Assembly (NCBI GenBank): GCA_013360915.1
Contig: JABWAT010000023.1
Coordinates: forward strand, 1-36,252
Length of the DNA stretch: 36,252 nt
Origin: Bacteroidota bacterium
GTDB taxonomy: Bacteria > Bacteroidota > JABWAT01
Reading direction: 5' to 3'
Every line of letters begins with the position of its first letter. Position 1 is the first letter of the stretch. The notes beneath the pieces were generated by a model, which was not told the origin of the DNA, did no database searches, and saw nothing but the letters and a program-made list of their open reading frames with translations. A program made the translations under genes and the position numbers. Below, in pieces: positions 18,014 through 27,613 of this stretch.

Positions 18014-18556
18014 ATGTCTGTACCCGCCATTCATTCCACCACTGTGGTGGGAATTATCCGCAACGGTCAGGCGGCCATCGCTTCCGACGGTCAGGTGACC
18101 ATGGGAACCACCGTGGCCAAGTCGAATGCACGCAAAGTCAGAACCATGATGAATGGTAGCATTCTGGCCGGATTTGCCGGTTCGGCCGGTGACGCCTTTA
18201 CGTTGTTTGAACGGTTCGAAGCCAAGCTGGAACAGTACAATGGTCAGCTGGGACGTGCTGCTGTTGAACTGGCGAAGGACTGGCGCACCGACCGGTATCT
18301 GCGCAGGCTGGAAGCCCTGCTTCTGGTCATGAACCGGGAGCAGATGTTTATCATCAGCGGAACCGGTGATGTGATTGAACCGGAAACGTCGCTCGCGGCC
18401 ATCGGATCGGGCGGACCGTATGCTCAGGCTGCAGCCATTGCCCTTTCGAAACACACCAGCCTGACTGCACGGCAGATTGCCGAAGAATCCCTTAAGATTG
18501 CAGGCGACATCTGCATTTACACCAATACCACCATTACTCTTTTAGAACTTACATGA
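18014..18556 (+). CDS. hslV: ATP-dependent protease subunit HslV (ClpQ)
   Basis: HslV is the proteasome-like peptidase of the HslUV complex, a double hexamer gated by HslU. The 180-residue protein has the segment [20 protein letters not shown], in which Thr9 is the likely N-terminal nucleophile after removal of an 8-residue propeptide. Further family marks are [48 protein letters not shown] and [12 protein letters not shown] ribosome site AAGGATCC precedes ATG 18014. The stop overlaps the hslU start by four bases (ATGA), which indicates translational coupling. Confidence 0.97.
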   Translation: MSVPAIHSTTVVGIIRNGQAAIASDGQVTMGTTVAKSNARKVRTMMNGSILAGFAGSAGDAFTLFERFEAKLEQYNGQLGRAAVELAKDWRTDRYLRRLEALLLVMNREQMFIISGTGDVIEPETSLAAIGSGGPYAQAAAIALSKHTSLTARQIAEESLKIAGDICIYTNTTITLLELT

Positions 18557-19938
18557 GCGAACCGTTTTTAACTCCCCGGCAGATTGTTGCCGAACTGGAT
18601 CAATACATCATCGGACAGGATCAGGCCAAAAGATCGGTGGCCATTGCACTGCGCAACCGGTGGCGCCGTCAGCAGGTGGCCGAAAACCTGCGAGAAGAGA
18701 TCATGCCGAACAACATCATTCTCATCGGACCCACCGGTGTGGGAAAAACCGAAATCGCCCGTCGTCTGGCCCGGCTGACCCAGGCTCCCTTTATCAAGGT
18801 GGAGGCCACCAAATTCACCGAAGTGGGTTACGTGGGAAAAGACGTGGAAAGCATGGTTCGGGATCTGGTCGAACTGGCCGTTACGCAGGTCCGTTCACGT
18901 CACATGGAAGAGGTCCGGGAAAAGGCCCGCATCATGGCGCTCGAACAGGTCCTCGATATTCTCATTCCGCCTGTTCAGCGAAACCGTCAGGAATCGTGGT
19001 TTTCTGCTGAGCAGTCCACACCTGCGGTCACAGACAGCGATGTGGAACTGAATGAAAAAACCCGCGAAAAATTCCGGGAAAAATTAAAGGCCGGCAGTCT
19101 GGCCGATCGGGAAATTGAAATCAGCGTTCAACCCGAGCAGATGCCGTTTATGCAGGTGGTCGGGGCGTCCGGATTGGATGATCTGAACAAGCAGATTCAG
19201 GATGTATTTGATTCGCTCGGACAGAAGAAACAGAAAAAACGGAAACTGAATGTAAAAGAGGCACTCGAAGTGCTCGAGGCCGAAGAAGCCGGTAAGCTGA
19301 TCGACATGGATGCCATCAGGAAGGAAGCTGTTCGCCTGACCGAAAACCATGGGATCATTTTTATTGACGAGATCGATAAAATTGCCGTCACCTCGTCACA
19401 GTCGGGCGGACCCGATGTTTCCCGTTCGGGGGTTCAGCGCGATCTGCTTCCCATTGTGGAAGGCACCTCGGTATCGACCAAGTATGGGGTGGTGAAAACC
19501 GATCACATTTTGTTCATTGCTTCGGGCGCGTTTCACATGTCGAAACCCAGCGATCTCATCCCAGAATTACAGGGACGGTTTCCCATCCGGGTGGAGCTGA
19601 AATCGCTGACCGAAAAGGATTTCATTTCCATTCTGACTCAACCTGCCAATGCCCTGACCCGTCAATACCAGGCTCTGCTTCAAACCGAAGGAGTCGATCT
19701 GACGTTTACCGAAGACGGCATTGCTGAAATTGCCCGAATTGCCACCGAGGTGAATCAGGAAGTGGAAAACATCGGAGCCCGTCGGTTACACACCATTCTG
19801 AGTACCCTGTTCGAGGAAATCATGTTCATGGTCCCCGATCAGATAACCGAACCGAGCATCCGGGTAGATCGGAACCTGGTCGATCAGCGTTTGTCGGGAC
19901 TGGTGAAAAACCGCGACCTGAGCCGGTATATTCTTTGA
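18553..19938 (+). CDS. hslU: ATP-dependent protease ATPase subunit HslU (ClpY)
   Basis: HslU is the AAA+ unfoldase that feeds substrates to HslV. The 461-residue protein shows the N-terminal [21 protein letters not shown], Walker A GPTGVGKT with Lys65, the pore motif region [16 protein letters not shown], the inserted I domain (about residues 110-245), Walker [11 protein letters not shown] and the sensor-2 segment [15 protein letters not shown]. It ends RDLSRYIL, typical of HslU, whose C-terminal tail inserts between HslV subunits. It overlaps hslV by four bases and is the last gene of the DUF3109-rpoN-hslV-hslU run. Confidence 0.97.
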   Translation: MSEPFLTPRQIVAELDQYIIGQDQAKRSVAIALRNRWRRQQVAENLREEIMPNNIILIGPTGVGKTEIARRLARLTQAPFIKVEATKFTEVGYVGKDVESMVRDLVELAVTQVRSRHMEEVREKARIMALEQVLDILIPPVQRNRQESWFSAEQSTPAVTDSDVELNEKTREKFREKLKAGSLADREIEISVQPEQMPFMQVVGASGLDDLNKQIQDVFDSLGQKKQKKRKLNVKEALEVLEAEEAGKLIDMDAIRKEAVRLTENHGIIFIDEIDKIAVTSSQSGGPDVSRSGVQRDLLPIVEGTSVSTKYGVVKTDHILFIASGAFHMSKPSDLIPELQGRFPIRVELKSLTEKDFISILTQPANALTRQYQALLQTEGVDLTFTEDGIAEIARIATEVNQEVENIGARRLHTILSTLFEEIMFMVPDQITEPSIRVDRNLVDQRLSGLVKNRDLSRYIL

Positions 19939-20006
19939 CGGGAACCGAAGCCTGATTTGATTTTTACAACAATGTCTTGAAATTGCATGAGCAGTGGGAG
20001 GCAAGG

Positions 20007-20189
20007 ATGCTGAATAAAGAAACGGTAAATAAAACGGTTGAAAGTCTACCTGAAACATTTACAATTGATGAGTTATTGGATCGATTAATTCTGATTGAAA
20101 AAATTCAGGAGGGATTGAGTCAGTCTGAGCAAAATATGACTGTATCTGATGAAGTAGCAAAGGCTATGATTTCAGAATGGTCAAAATAG
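20007..20189 (+). CDS. Small antitoxin of a ParE/RelE-type toxin-antitoxin pair
   Basis: The 60-residue protein begins MLNKETVNKTVESLP and contains FTIDELLDRLILIEKIQEGL, typical of short acidic antitoxins of RelE/ParE pairs in Bacteroidota, which wrap around their toxin through a helical C-terminus. The start at 20007 is chosen over one at 19977 because GGGAGG lies 5 bases upstream. The gene overlaps the following toxin frame by 13 bases, the usual arrangement for such pairs. The base composition is lower in GC than the flanking housekeeping genes, which suggests acquisition. The gene itself is intact although the partner is broken. The family call rests on the partner and layout more than on its own motifs. 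Confidence 0.75.
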   Translation: MLNKETVNKTVESLPETFTIDELLDRLILIEKIQEGLSQSEQNMTVSDEVAKAMISEWSK

Positions 20190-20476
20190 TTTGGACTGAA
20201 ATTGCTCTGAACGACCTGAAGGGAATTTTTGATTATATTTCAGTCAACTCCAGAAGATACGCTTCTTTGACTGCAAGTAAGATTTATAATAAGATTCAAT
20301 TACTGTTAATCAATCCTCGGATGGGAAAGGTGGTGCCGTAATTAAAAAACAACCAAATCAGGGAATTGATAGAGGGAAATTATCGGATAATTTACCTGTT
20401 AAAGTCACCTGAACGTATTGATATTCTAAGGATTCACCATTCTTCAAGAAGGTTGAATAAACCTCGTTTTCATTGA
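20177..20476 (+). pseudogene. ParE/RelE-type toxin interrupted by an in-frame TAA
   Basis: From ATG 20177 the frame encodes 54 residues (VKIVWTEIALNDLKGIFDYI, then INPRMGKVVP) and meets TAA at 20339-20341. The same frame continues without another stop to TGA 20474-20476 and encodes the expected second half of the toxin: IRELIEGNYRIIYLL, then RIDILRIHHSSRRL. The family usually has Glu after the VVP segment, so a single GAA-to-TAA change explains the break. The full 99-codon length is normal for a ParE/RelE toxin. The first half lacks the C-terminal strands needed for activity, so the toxin is probably inactive. A sequencing error at this one base is the alternative. Confidence 0.85.
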
Positions 20477-20518
20477 CCTGCCCAATTTTTACATGGGTAG
20501 GCAGTATCACATTCCTTA

Positions 20519-21769
20519 TCATTCATACCGCAGACTCTCGATAGGATTCACGGCTGCGGCTTTACGGGCAGGGAAAAATCCGGCTGCCAGGCCGATCAGG
20601 ACCAGGATGATAAAGACACCTGCCATGATGCCCACCGATAAGATGGGTCTTGCCAGCATTTCAACCGGGTCGAACAGGTTATCACCCGATGGGACCAGCC
20701 AGGCGGCCTTTACAGTCAGCCAGGTGATGAAAAGACCGATCAGACCACCGGTAAACGACAGCATCACTGCTTCGCTGAGAAACTGAAACGAAATGTGAGA
20801 TTTCCGGGCTCCGATCGCCATCCTGATTCCGATTTCACGGGTCCGTTCCTTCACGGCCACATACATGATGTTGGCAATTCCCACACCGGCCACGATGAGG
20901 GTTAACAAGCCGATCATTCCCAGGAATATGGTAAATCCCTGACTGACAAGATTGGTCATTTTCAGATTTTCAACCATGTCCCAGATTCCAATGGCACGCT
21001 CATCGGCCGGATCGAATTTGTGCTTACGACCCAGAATCTGTCTGATCTGTGCTTTCACCGTTTCATTCTCGCCGGGAATGCGTAGGTGGAGAACGATGGA
21101 CCGTAATGGCTGATTTCCCCAGATTTGCCGGAACGTGGTATAAGGAATAATCGCCCGTCGTGAGTCGGGGCCCATGCTCATGCTCATCTGCGGTTTGGGT
21201 TGCAGCAACCCAACAACCGTGTAGGGTTGGGAATCCAGTTTAATCACCTTTCCGATGGGATCTTCCTCGCCGAACAACTCACGGGCCACTTCGTGCCCCA
21301 GAACCACCACGCGCCGGGCCTCGGTCACATCGGGTTCATTGATGAACCGTCCACCAGCCATGGGATACATGGTGCGCATGTCTTCAAACTGCGGATTCGA
21401 GGCTTCCATGTAAGTGTTCAGCAGGTTTTTGCCGTACTGCAACTGCACAAAATCCCCGTAATTCGGACTGATCATGTCGATCAGGGGAATGGAGGATTTC
21501 AGCACCTCCACATCCTCTTCCTGCAACCGGATGGCCCGGCCTTTCACCATGCCCTGATAGTCCAGGTTGGTCTGGCCGCCATACACGTTGATGATCTGGT
21601 TTCCGGCCCCGAGGGTTCCCTTTTTAAAAGCATTTCCCAGACCCGATCCGAAGGCGAGCAGGGCGGTGATGGTAAACGTTCCCCACGCCATGGAAGACAG
21701 GGTGAGAAAAGAACGCATTTTCTGGGTGTGAAGGTCGTGCAGGAATTCTTTGATTAATTGAAGCCACAT
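20519..21769 (-). CDS. MacB-like ABC transporter permease
   Basis: The 416-residue membrane protein has the MacB/FtsX permease layout. A first transmembrane helix lies at about residues 20-42 after the amphipathic start (MWLQLIKEFLHDLHTQKMRS), a large periplasmic MacB_PCD-type domain occupies about 45-280, and three helices near the C-terminus surround the signature GIRMAIGARKSHISFQFLSEA. MacB-type systems use mechanotransmission to drive efflux or lipoprotein-related export with a periplasmic adaptor. It lies 10 bases after a second permease of the same type and forms an operon with it and an adaptor. No ATP-binding domain is fused, and none is encoded nearby. The substrate is unknown. Confidence 0.9.
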   Translation of the reverse strand: MWLQLIKEFLHDLHTQKMRSFLTLSSMAWGTFTITALLAFGSGLGNAFKKGTLGAGNQIINVYGGQTNLDYQGMVKGRAIRLQEEDVEVLKSSIPLIDMISPNYGDFVQLQYGKNLLNTYMEASNPQFEDMRTMYPMAGGRFINEPDVTEARRVVVLGHEVARELFGEEDPIGKVIKLDSQPYTVVGLLQPKPQMSMSMGPDSRRAIIPYTTFRQIWGNQPLRSIVLHLRIPGENETVKAQIRQILGRKHKFDPADERAIGIWDMVENLKMTNLVSQGFTIFLGMIGLLTLIVAGVGIANIMYVAVKERTREIGIRMAIGARKSHISFQFLSEAVMLSFTGGLIGLFITWLTVKAAWLVPSGDNLFDPVEMLARPILSVGIMAGVFIILVLIGLAAGFFPARKAAAVNPIESLRYE

Positions 21770-21779
21770 AATGGGTACC

Positions 21780-23006
21780 TCATGCTCTCAGACATTCAAC
21801 AACATCGAGGTTGGCCGCCCGGCGCGCGGGAAGAAATCCGGCCGCCAAACCCACAGCCATCAGAATCGAAATGGCAATCATGGCTACTGACAGGGATAGC
21901 GCCGGGGTTCCTGCCACATCCTGAATGGGAAGAAGGGTCAATCCTTTCAGAATGCCCAACCCGATAATGAATCCGATCACAGCGCCGGTAGCCACAATAA
22001 AAAGTGTTTCGGCCAGGAACTGAATCATGATGGAGGTTTTGGTGGCTCCCATGGCCCGCCGGATTCCGATTTCTTTGATCCGTTCCTGAACCACAATGTA
22101 CATGATATTGGCAACTCCGATTCCGCCAACGGCCAGGGTGAACGCACCAAGGACACCGAGGAAAATATTCAGACCAAGGAAAAAGTAGTAAAGAAACCGG
22201 TCTGCCTCGACCGTATCCCAGATGAAAATGGCTCCTTCATCGGCCGGATCGAAGGTGTAATGTTTTCCCAGCACATCGCGCACCATTTTTCTGACGTCTT
22301 CGGACTGAGTGGGATCCGAGGTCCGGTACAGAAGCAGGTTGACCCATTGGGAAGGAAACATGCTTTTATAGGTGGTCATGGGGATGAAAAGCCGGTCGGC
22401 ATCCCAGGTCCCGTAATTGGAATTCTGAATCTTCCGCTGCATCACCCCGACAATGACAAAGGGGGTGTTTCCGACAAATACCGTTTTCCCGATGGGATCT
22501 TCATTGCCGAAAAGCGTGTTTTTTGCTTCGTTTCCGATTACAGCAACCCGACGCTGCTGATCCATATCGAGCTGATTCAGCCAGCGGCCACCAGCTTCAA
22601 CATAGACATTCCGCAGATCCGAATAAATTTCCTCAACACCGGTGATGCCGGGACGCATGGCATTCGATCCGTAGCTGGTGATTACCTGATTGGTTGAGTA
22701 CTCCGAGGTGGCATCGGCAATCAGGGAAATCCGGTCCTTCAGAAGACTTGCGTCTGAATCGGTCATCCTGATGGGCCGGGTCACGCCAAATCCGCCAAAA
22801 GGTTTGGTGGTAGCGCCACCAAAGACCACCGCGATCTGGCTTCCCATTCCATGCATGTTTTTCGTGGTCTGGTTTTTAAACCCCTGACCAACCGCCAGCA
22901 GGACCACGATGGCGATGGTTCCCCAGATGATTCCGAACAGGGTCAGCGTGGTGCGCAGTTTTTGCGCCCGCATATCCTGCAGAAACTCCGAGATCCACTG
23001 AAACAT
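21780..23006 (-). CDS. MacB-like ABC transporter permease
   Basis: The 408-residue paralogue of the downstream permease begins MFQWISEFLQDMRAQKLRTT and has the same order: one N-terminal helix, a periplasmic domain, then three C-terminal helices with GVANIMYIVVQERIKEIGIR and RRAMGATKTSIMIQFLAE. The two permeases probably form a heterodimer. It starts 19 bases after the adaptor gene. The periplasmic part contains the usual RRVAVIGNEAKNTLFGNEDPIGK stretch of MacB_PCD domains (split here by family naming, not by sequence). The ATPase must be supplied from another locus if the complex is functional. Confidence 0.9.
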   Translation of the reverse strand: MFQWISEFLQDMRAQKLRTTLTLFGIIWGTIAIVVLLAVGQGFKNQTTKNMHGMGSQIAVVFGGATTKPFGGFGVTRPIRMTDSDASLLKDRISLIADATSEYSTNQVITSYGSNAMRPGITGVEEIYSDLRNVYVEAGGRWLNQLDMDQQRRVAVIGNEAKNTLFGNEDPIGKTVFVGNTPFVIVGVMQRKIQNSNYGTWDADRLFIPMTTYKSMFPSQWVNLLLYRTSDPTQSEDVRKMVRDVLGKHYTFDPADEGAIFIWDTVEADRFLYYFFLGLNIFLGVLGAFTLAVGGIGVANIMYIVVQERIKEIGIRRAMGATKTSIMIQFLAETLFIVATGAVIGFIIGLGILKGLTLLPIQDVAGTPALSLSVAMIAISILMAVGLAAGFLPARRAANLDVVECLRA

Positions 23007-23025
23007 AATCGCTCCGGATGAATGG

Positions 23026-24123
23026 TTACTTAATCGACTTCAATTCTGGTTCCAGGACGGCATCTCCTTCGGCCAGTCCCGATACAATTTCAATGTTGAT
23101 GGCATTGCTCATTCCGGTTACCACTTGCTTGCGTATGCGGGTCTGATTGATGGTGTCGGGCAGGTATACAAAAGCCGTGTCATTTGAAAACGTGATCACG
23201 CGTTCGGGAAGTGACAGCACTTCTTCCTTTTTATGTATGATGATGTCGGCATTGGCCGAATACCCGGCACGCAGTTGAACCGATTCCGGATTGTCGATGG
23301 TGATTTCCACGTCAAAATTGGTTGCATTGTCCTTTTTCTGAGCTTTCAGGGAAATTTTCCTCAGAGTTCCGGTAATGGTTTCCTTGGGAAGGGCGCCGAT
23401 TTTCAGTTCAACTTTCTGGCCCACTTTCAGTTTTCCCACGTTGATTTCATCGACCGTTCCTTTAAAAATGAGGCTTTTCATGTCGGCTACCGTCATCAGT
23501 GCCTGTCCGGGCTGGAAGGAGGTGGATGGAACCACAGGGTCGCCGATGTTGACCATTTTTTCGAGAACGTATCCATCAATTTCCGACCGGATGACCGAGG
23601 AGATCACCGTGTTCTGGATGCTGACTTTTCCCTGTTTGAGCAGTGAAAGTTTGTCGTTGGCACTTTCAAGCCGTAACCGTGCTGTTTCATATTGCTGCAC
23701 AATGTCTTCGTAATCCTTGTTCGAAATCAGTCCCTTGTCCTTCAGGGTTGCCTGCCGGTTTTTTTCTTTCTCAATGGTGGAAAAGGCTGTCTGTTCCATG
23801 GTGACCAGGCGGGTCGCTTCGGCCAGTTCGGTCGGGGTCGGATCCGGTTTGATTTCGAGGAGAGGCTCTCCTTTCCTCACGTAACTGCCGGCATCGCGGT
23901 AAATGGTACTGACCAGTCCGGATACCTTCGATTTCACCTGAATCTGCTGCTCGGGTTCGATGGTCCCCACAGCCAGAACCTTATCGACGATGGTGGTTCT
24001 TGACACCTTGACGGTGGGCGCCTGCTGATCCGGATTCGGGCCGGAGTTGGTCAGGAAGATAAAGGCGCCGCCAGCGACGATCACGACGGCAAGGCTGGTT
24101 AAAATGATTCCCTTCTTTTTCAT
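23026..24123 (-). CDS. Periplasmic adaptor (HlyD/RND membrane fusion protein) for the MacB-like pair
   Basis: The 365-residue protein starts at ATG 24123 with AGGAG 8 bases upstream; an upstream GTG at 24141 covers that ribosome site and is unlikely. The N-terminal anchor GIILTSLAVVIVAGGAFIFL is followed by a biotinyl-lipoyl-like half-motif (VKSKVSGLVSTIYRDAGSYV), an alpha-helical hairpin at about residues 100-165, the second lipoyl half, and beta-barrel and membrane-proximal domains. Membrane fusion proteins of this kind bridge inner-membrane transporters to an outer-membrane channel. It is first in the operon with two permeases. No outer-membrane TolC-like gene accompanies it. Confidence 0.92.
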   Translation of the reverse strand: MKKKGIILTSLAVVIVAGGAFIFLTNSGPNPDQQAPTVKVSRTTIVDKVLAVGTIEPEQQIQVKSKVSGLVSTIYRDAGSYVRKGEPLLEIKPDPTPTELAEATRLVTMEQTAFSTIEKEKNRQATLKDKGLISNKDYEDIVQQYETARLRLESANDKLSLLKQGKVSIQNTVISSVIRSEIDGYVLEKMVNIGDPVVPSTSFQPGQALMTVADMKSLIFKGTVDEINVGKLKVGQKVELKIGALPKETITGTLRKISLKAQKKDNATNFDVEITIDNPESVQLRAGYSANADIIIHKKEEVLSLPERVITFSNDTAFVYLPDTINQTRIRKQVVTGMSNAINIEIVSGLAEGDAVLEPELKSIK

Positions 24124-24238
24124 GGGAGGTCTCCTGTTCACTGTTTGCCGGTTGTACGCCCGTAATTATTATTAAGTTTCCGTTAGATGACCATCAAACG
24201 GGTGCTTTTTTTGCTCCACAACTGAAACTTTTTTTCAA

Positions 24239-24265
24239 TTGAGGGGGTAAATTTATCTTTATAAT
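24239..24265 (+). promoter_or_regulatory. Candidate sigma-70-type promoter of the S9 peptidase gene
   Basis: A perfect TATAAT at 24260-24265 is preceded by TTGAGG at 24239-24244 with a short 15-bp spacer. A transcript starting about 24272 would lie downstream of the first in-frame ATG at 24268. This supports the later start at 24295 or 24298. Confidence 0.4.
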
Positions 24266-24294
24266 AAATGGTACCATTACTTAGTCAGGGATAC

Positions 24295-26193
24295 ATGATG
24301 CTCAGACCTGTTTTGTCCTCCTTAGCTGGCCTGGTCGTCCTGATTTCATGCAGTCAGCCACCAGCCGATCCGCCCTTTACCACCTATTCGGTCAGGGATT
24401 TCCTTTCCACGGTGAATTACCGGGGAGGGTCCTTTTCATCAGACAGCAAGCGGATACTTGTCAGTCATGATTCGACCGGGGTGTTCGATCTGTATGCCAT
24501 CACCATCGGGTCCCGGTCGGTTACGCCATTGCTTGCCCCCGATTCCATTTCCCGGTACGGGGTCTGCTGGTTTCCGGGTGATGACCGCTTCCTGTTCACT
24601 GCCGATCACAACGGAGATGAAAATTATCAGTTGTTTGTGGCACAGTCGGGTGGCGCTGCCAGAAACCTGACTCCGGAATCGGGACAGACCGCCCGTTTTC
24701 TGTCCTGGGCCGGTGATGAGAAATCCTTTTTTCTGGTCACCAATGCGCGTGACAAGCGTTACTTCGATGTCATCGAACAGGAAATCACTCCGGACTATCC
24801 GAAAAAACCCCTGTTTATAAACACCTCCGGTGTGGAACCGGCCGTTGTGTCTCCCGATCGCCGGTTTGTGGCGGTCATGAAGGCCGATGCACGGGATGAC
24901 ATTAAGATGATGGTCTGGGATACCCGTGAATCGAAGATGAGACCGTTGCTCTCTGAAGGCGGCAAAAAAGTGTGCATTCCGCAGGCATTCAGTAACGATG
25001 GACGGTTTCTCTACTATCTCACCGATGAAAACCATGAATTTCTCTATCTGGCCCGGCTCGATCTGGAAACCAATGAGGTGCGGGTTCTGGTAAAAACCAA
25101 CTGGGATGTGGAGTATGCATCGCTGAGTCACAGTGGCAGATACCTGGCGGTTGCCTTTAATAAAGATGCCATCAGTCAGCTGAGTGTCTTCGAGACCGAC
25201 ACCATGCTCGAAACCGAATTGCCAAAAATGACCAATTCGGAAATTACCAGCGTGGAATTTAACAAAACGGAAGACCGGGTGGCCTTTTATGCCTCGGGCA
25301 GCCGCACGCCAAATGACCTGTTTGTGACCGACATGAAGGGATCGGTCCCGGTTCAGCTTTCTCGATCTCTCAGCCGTTCCATTCATCCGTCTCATCTGGT
25401 CGAAAGTGAAACCGTCCGGTTTGCCTCGTATGACAGCCTGGAAATTCCCGGATTGCTGTACAAACCGGTTCTGGCGTCACCGGAATCACCCGTTCCGGCC
25501 ATTGTACTCGTTCACGGCGGTCCGGGCGGGCAAAGTCGTGTGGGTTACTCCGGACTGATTCAGTTTCTGGTTAACCAGGGCTACGCAGTTTATGCCATCA
25601 ATCACCGGGGAAGCGGCGGGTACGGAAAAACCTTTTATGCGCTGGATAATGGAAAACACGGAAAAGGCGATCTGGAAGATTGTGTGTACAGCAAGCATCT
25701 GCTGGCCCGGACGGGTTGGATTGATACCAGCCGGGTGGCCATCATGGGGGGCAGTTACGGAGGCTACCTGACACTGGCTGCTCTGGCCTTCAGACCTACC
25801 TCTTTCAGTGCGGGGGTTAACCTCTTCGGGGTTTCCAACTGGGTAAGAACCCTTCAGAACATTCCGCCGTATTGGGAATCATACCGCAAGGCGCTGGAAT
25901 CGGAATTCGGCACCTTTTCGGATGAGGCGTACCTGCGTTCCATTTCGCCTCTGTTTCATGCGCACGCCATTGTTCGTCCGCTGATGGTGATTCAGGGAGC
26001 CAATGATCAGCGGGTGCTGCGGATTGAGTCGGATGAAATTGTGGAAGCGGTGCGGAAGCGCGATGTGCCGGTTGAATATCTCATTTTCGATGACGAAGGA
26101 CATGGCATCATCCGCAAGGAAAACCGGATTGTGGCTTACGAGGGAATACTGGCCTTTCTGAACCGGCACGTCCGGGGAGACCGGCCCCGCTGA
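24295..26193 (+). CDS. S9-family prolyl oligopeptidase-like lipoprotein
   Basis: This 632-residue peptidase begins MMLRPVLSSLAGLVVLISCS, a lipoprotein signal with the cysteine of LISC as the lipidation site. A seven-bladed beta-propeller covers about residues 60-370 (for example VEPAVVSPDRRFVAVM and YASLSHSGRYLAVAF), followed by an alpha/beta hydrolase domain. The catalytic triad can be placed at Ser487 (GGSYGGY), Asp571 (GANDQRV) and His603 (DEGHGI); the oxyanion segment VLVHGGPGGQ is also present. The family cleaves short peptides. Start choice: AGGG lies 4 bases before ATG 24295 and 7 before ATG 24298, so either is possible; an upstream ATG at 24268 falls in the promoter. Confidence 0.94.
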   Translation: MMLRPVLSSLAGLVVLISCSQPPADPPFTTYSVRDFLSTVNYRGGSFSSDSKRILVSHDSTGVFDLYAITIGSRSVTPLLAPDSISRYGVCWFPGDDRFLFTADHNGDENYQLFVAQSGGAARNLTPESGQTARFLSWAGDEKSFFLVTNARDKRYFDVIEQEITPDYPKKPLFINTSGVEPAVVSPDRRFVAVMKADARDDIKMMVWDTRESKMRPLLSEGGKKVCIPQAFSNDGRFLYYLTDENHEFLYLARLDLETNEVRVLVKTNWDVEYASLSHSGRYLAVAFNKDAISQLSVFETDTMLETELPKMTNSEITSVEFNKTEDRVAFYASGSRTPNDLFVTDMKGSVPVQLSRSLSRSIHPSHLVESETVRFASYDSLEIPGLLYKPVLASPESPVPAIVLVHGGPGGQSRVGYSGLIQFLVNQGYAVYAINHRGSGGYGKTFYALDNGKHGKGDLEDCVYSKHLLARTGWIDTSRVAIMGGSYGGYLTLAALAFRPTSFSAGVNLFGVSNWVRTLQNIPPYWESYRKALESEFGTFSDEAYLRSISPLFHAHAIVRPLMVIQGANDQRVLRIESDEIVEAVRKRDVPVEYLIFDDEGHGIIRKENRIVAYEGILAFLNRHVRGDRPR

Positions 26194-26196
26194 GAG

Positions 26197-27549
26197 TCAG
26201 AACCGGGGCTTGATGTCGATATCAACCAGTTTCTTGTTCTGATCCGAGTCATCTGCCAGTTGTCTGAACCGGTCCAGTGAATCGCGGATCGCCGAGATGG
26301 TCTGATCTGCTTTTGGCTGAATACGTTGTGAGCCGGTGGATTCCAACGCCTTCAACACGTTCCCGATGGTGATTTGCTGAATGTCATAGGTGGGAATAAA
26401 ACTGCGTTCGGTTTTCTCACTGTGCTGCAATTCGTGAATCAGACCAGCCTCCATCAGATCCGACACCGATTTTCTGATGAGTCGAAGCGGCAATCCCAGA
26501 TCGATCGAAAGCCGGCGGGTGGAAGGTGGATTCAGGCCGGCCTCGAACGCCTTCACAACCCGGTGCATCACCACCACGGTGATAAATTGCTGATGACGAG
26601 GACTGATTCCGGAAATATCGGTTTCACTCTCAAAATTTTCTACATTCTGATTGGCGTAAGCGATCTCGGCCCCGATCAGAACTATCAGCCAGGAAATCTG
26701 CAGCCAGATGATAAAAAGAGGCAGGGCGGCAAAGCTTCCGTAGATGGCATTATACCGCGAAACCCCAATCTGGAAGTACAGATACCCCCACTGAATGGCA
26801 GTAAAGGCCACGCCGGCAATGATGCCTGCAGTCAGGGCCGATTTAAACTGGACCTTGGTGTTTGGCATCACCACATACAACATGGTGAACAGGATTCCGA
26901 TCAGCAGAAATGGCAGAATCTGAATAATCAGGGTGACCACAGGAGAAATGGCTCCCGAAAGCGGTGCTTCTTCGGCGACGGTGCTCAGGAACGCACTGAC
27001 GTACACCGTCAGACTCGAGGCGAGGATGAACAGAAGGGGTGCAATGATCATCATGGTCAGATAATCGCTGAACCGGCGCAGCCAGGTACGGCTTTGTTTC
27101 ACATCGTAAATGGCATTGAAGGATTCCTCGATGCTGCTGAAAATGGTCAGCACAGTGACGAGAAGAACCCCGAAACCAATCCCGGCAATCAGTTCTCCCT
27201 TGGTGGAATCGAGCAGGTTGTGAGAAAACGTGATGATCTGTTCAACAACCGCTTCCTGGCCGGTAAAATTGGAACGCAGAACCTCTTCGAGAACCGTTTC
27301 GAATCCGAACCCTTTGGCAATTCCGAATGCCATGGCGGCCAGAGGAACCACCGAGAGCAGGGTGTACATGGTCAAAGAAGAAGCGCGCAATGAGAGGTTG
27401 TCTTCTGAAAAACCGCGGACGGCGAGAATGATGATCCTGATCTGGCGGATGACAAACTGGGTGCCTCCGCTGAGATTCTGGAGCGGCATTCGCCACAAAT
27501 CGTGTTTCAGGAAGTGGGAAAGGCGGCGGTAAAGTTGAGGAATGTCCAT
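26197..27549 (-). CDS. YihY/virulence factor BrkB family membrane protein
   Basis: The 450-residue protein has about six transmembrane helices between residues 60 and 310. The family patterns are LSLRASSLTMYTLLSVVPLAAM near the start of the membrane part, YDVKQSRTWLRRFSDYLTMM in the middle, and YGSFAALPLFIIWLQISWLIVLIGAEIAYA near the end. The last 120 residues form a soluble tail that looks like a winged helix (RRLSIDLGLPLRLIRKSVSDL, then a GLIHEL segment), an extension seen in Bacteroidota-type members. The family was once annotated as ribonuclease BN, but that assignment is not accepted; transport is likely but unproven. It ends 3 bases from the convergent S9 peptidase stop. Confidence 0.9.
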   Translation of the reverse strand: MDIPQLYRRLSHFLKHDLWRMPLQNLSGGTQFVIRQIRIIILAVRGFSEDNLSLRASSLTMYTLLSVVPLAAMAFGIAKGFGFETVLEEVLRSNFTGQEAVVEQIITFSHNLLDSTKGELIAGIGFGVLLVTVLTIFSSIEESFNAIYDVKQSRTWLRRFSDYLTMMIIAPLLFILASSLTVYVSAFLSTVAEEAPLSGAISPVVTLIIQILPFLLIGILFTMLYVVMPNTKVQFKSALTAGIIAGVAFTAIQWGYLYFQIGVSRYNAIYGSFAALPLFIIWLQISWLIVLIGAEIAYANQNVENFESETDISGISPRHQQFITVVVMHRVVKAFEAGLNPPSTRRLSIDLGLPLRLIRKSVSDLMEAGLIHELQHSEKTERSFIPTYDIQQITIGNVLKALESTGSQRIQPKADQTISAIRDSLDRFRQLADDSDQNKKLVDIDIKPRF

Positions 27550-27613
27550 GTCGGATGTGGTTATTTCGGAACAATTTCCTCAAATTCCGGTGTAAAGTAA
27601 AACTGGGATCCAG

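Noticed and set aside
24439-25395. Long antisense open frame opposite the S9 peptidase
   Set aside because: It covers the propeller part of a clear peptidase gene and has no ribosome site or known motif.
26374-27393. Long open frame opposite the BrkB-family gene
   Set aside because: The antisense product is rich in His, Gln, Asn and Gly with no domain pattern; the minus-strand membrane protein is convincing.
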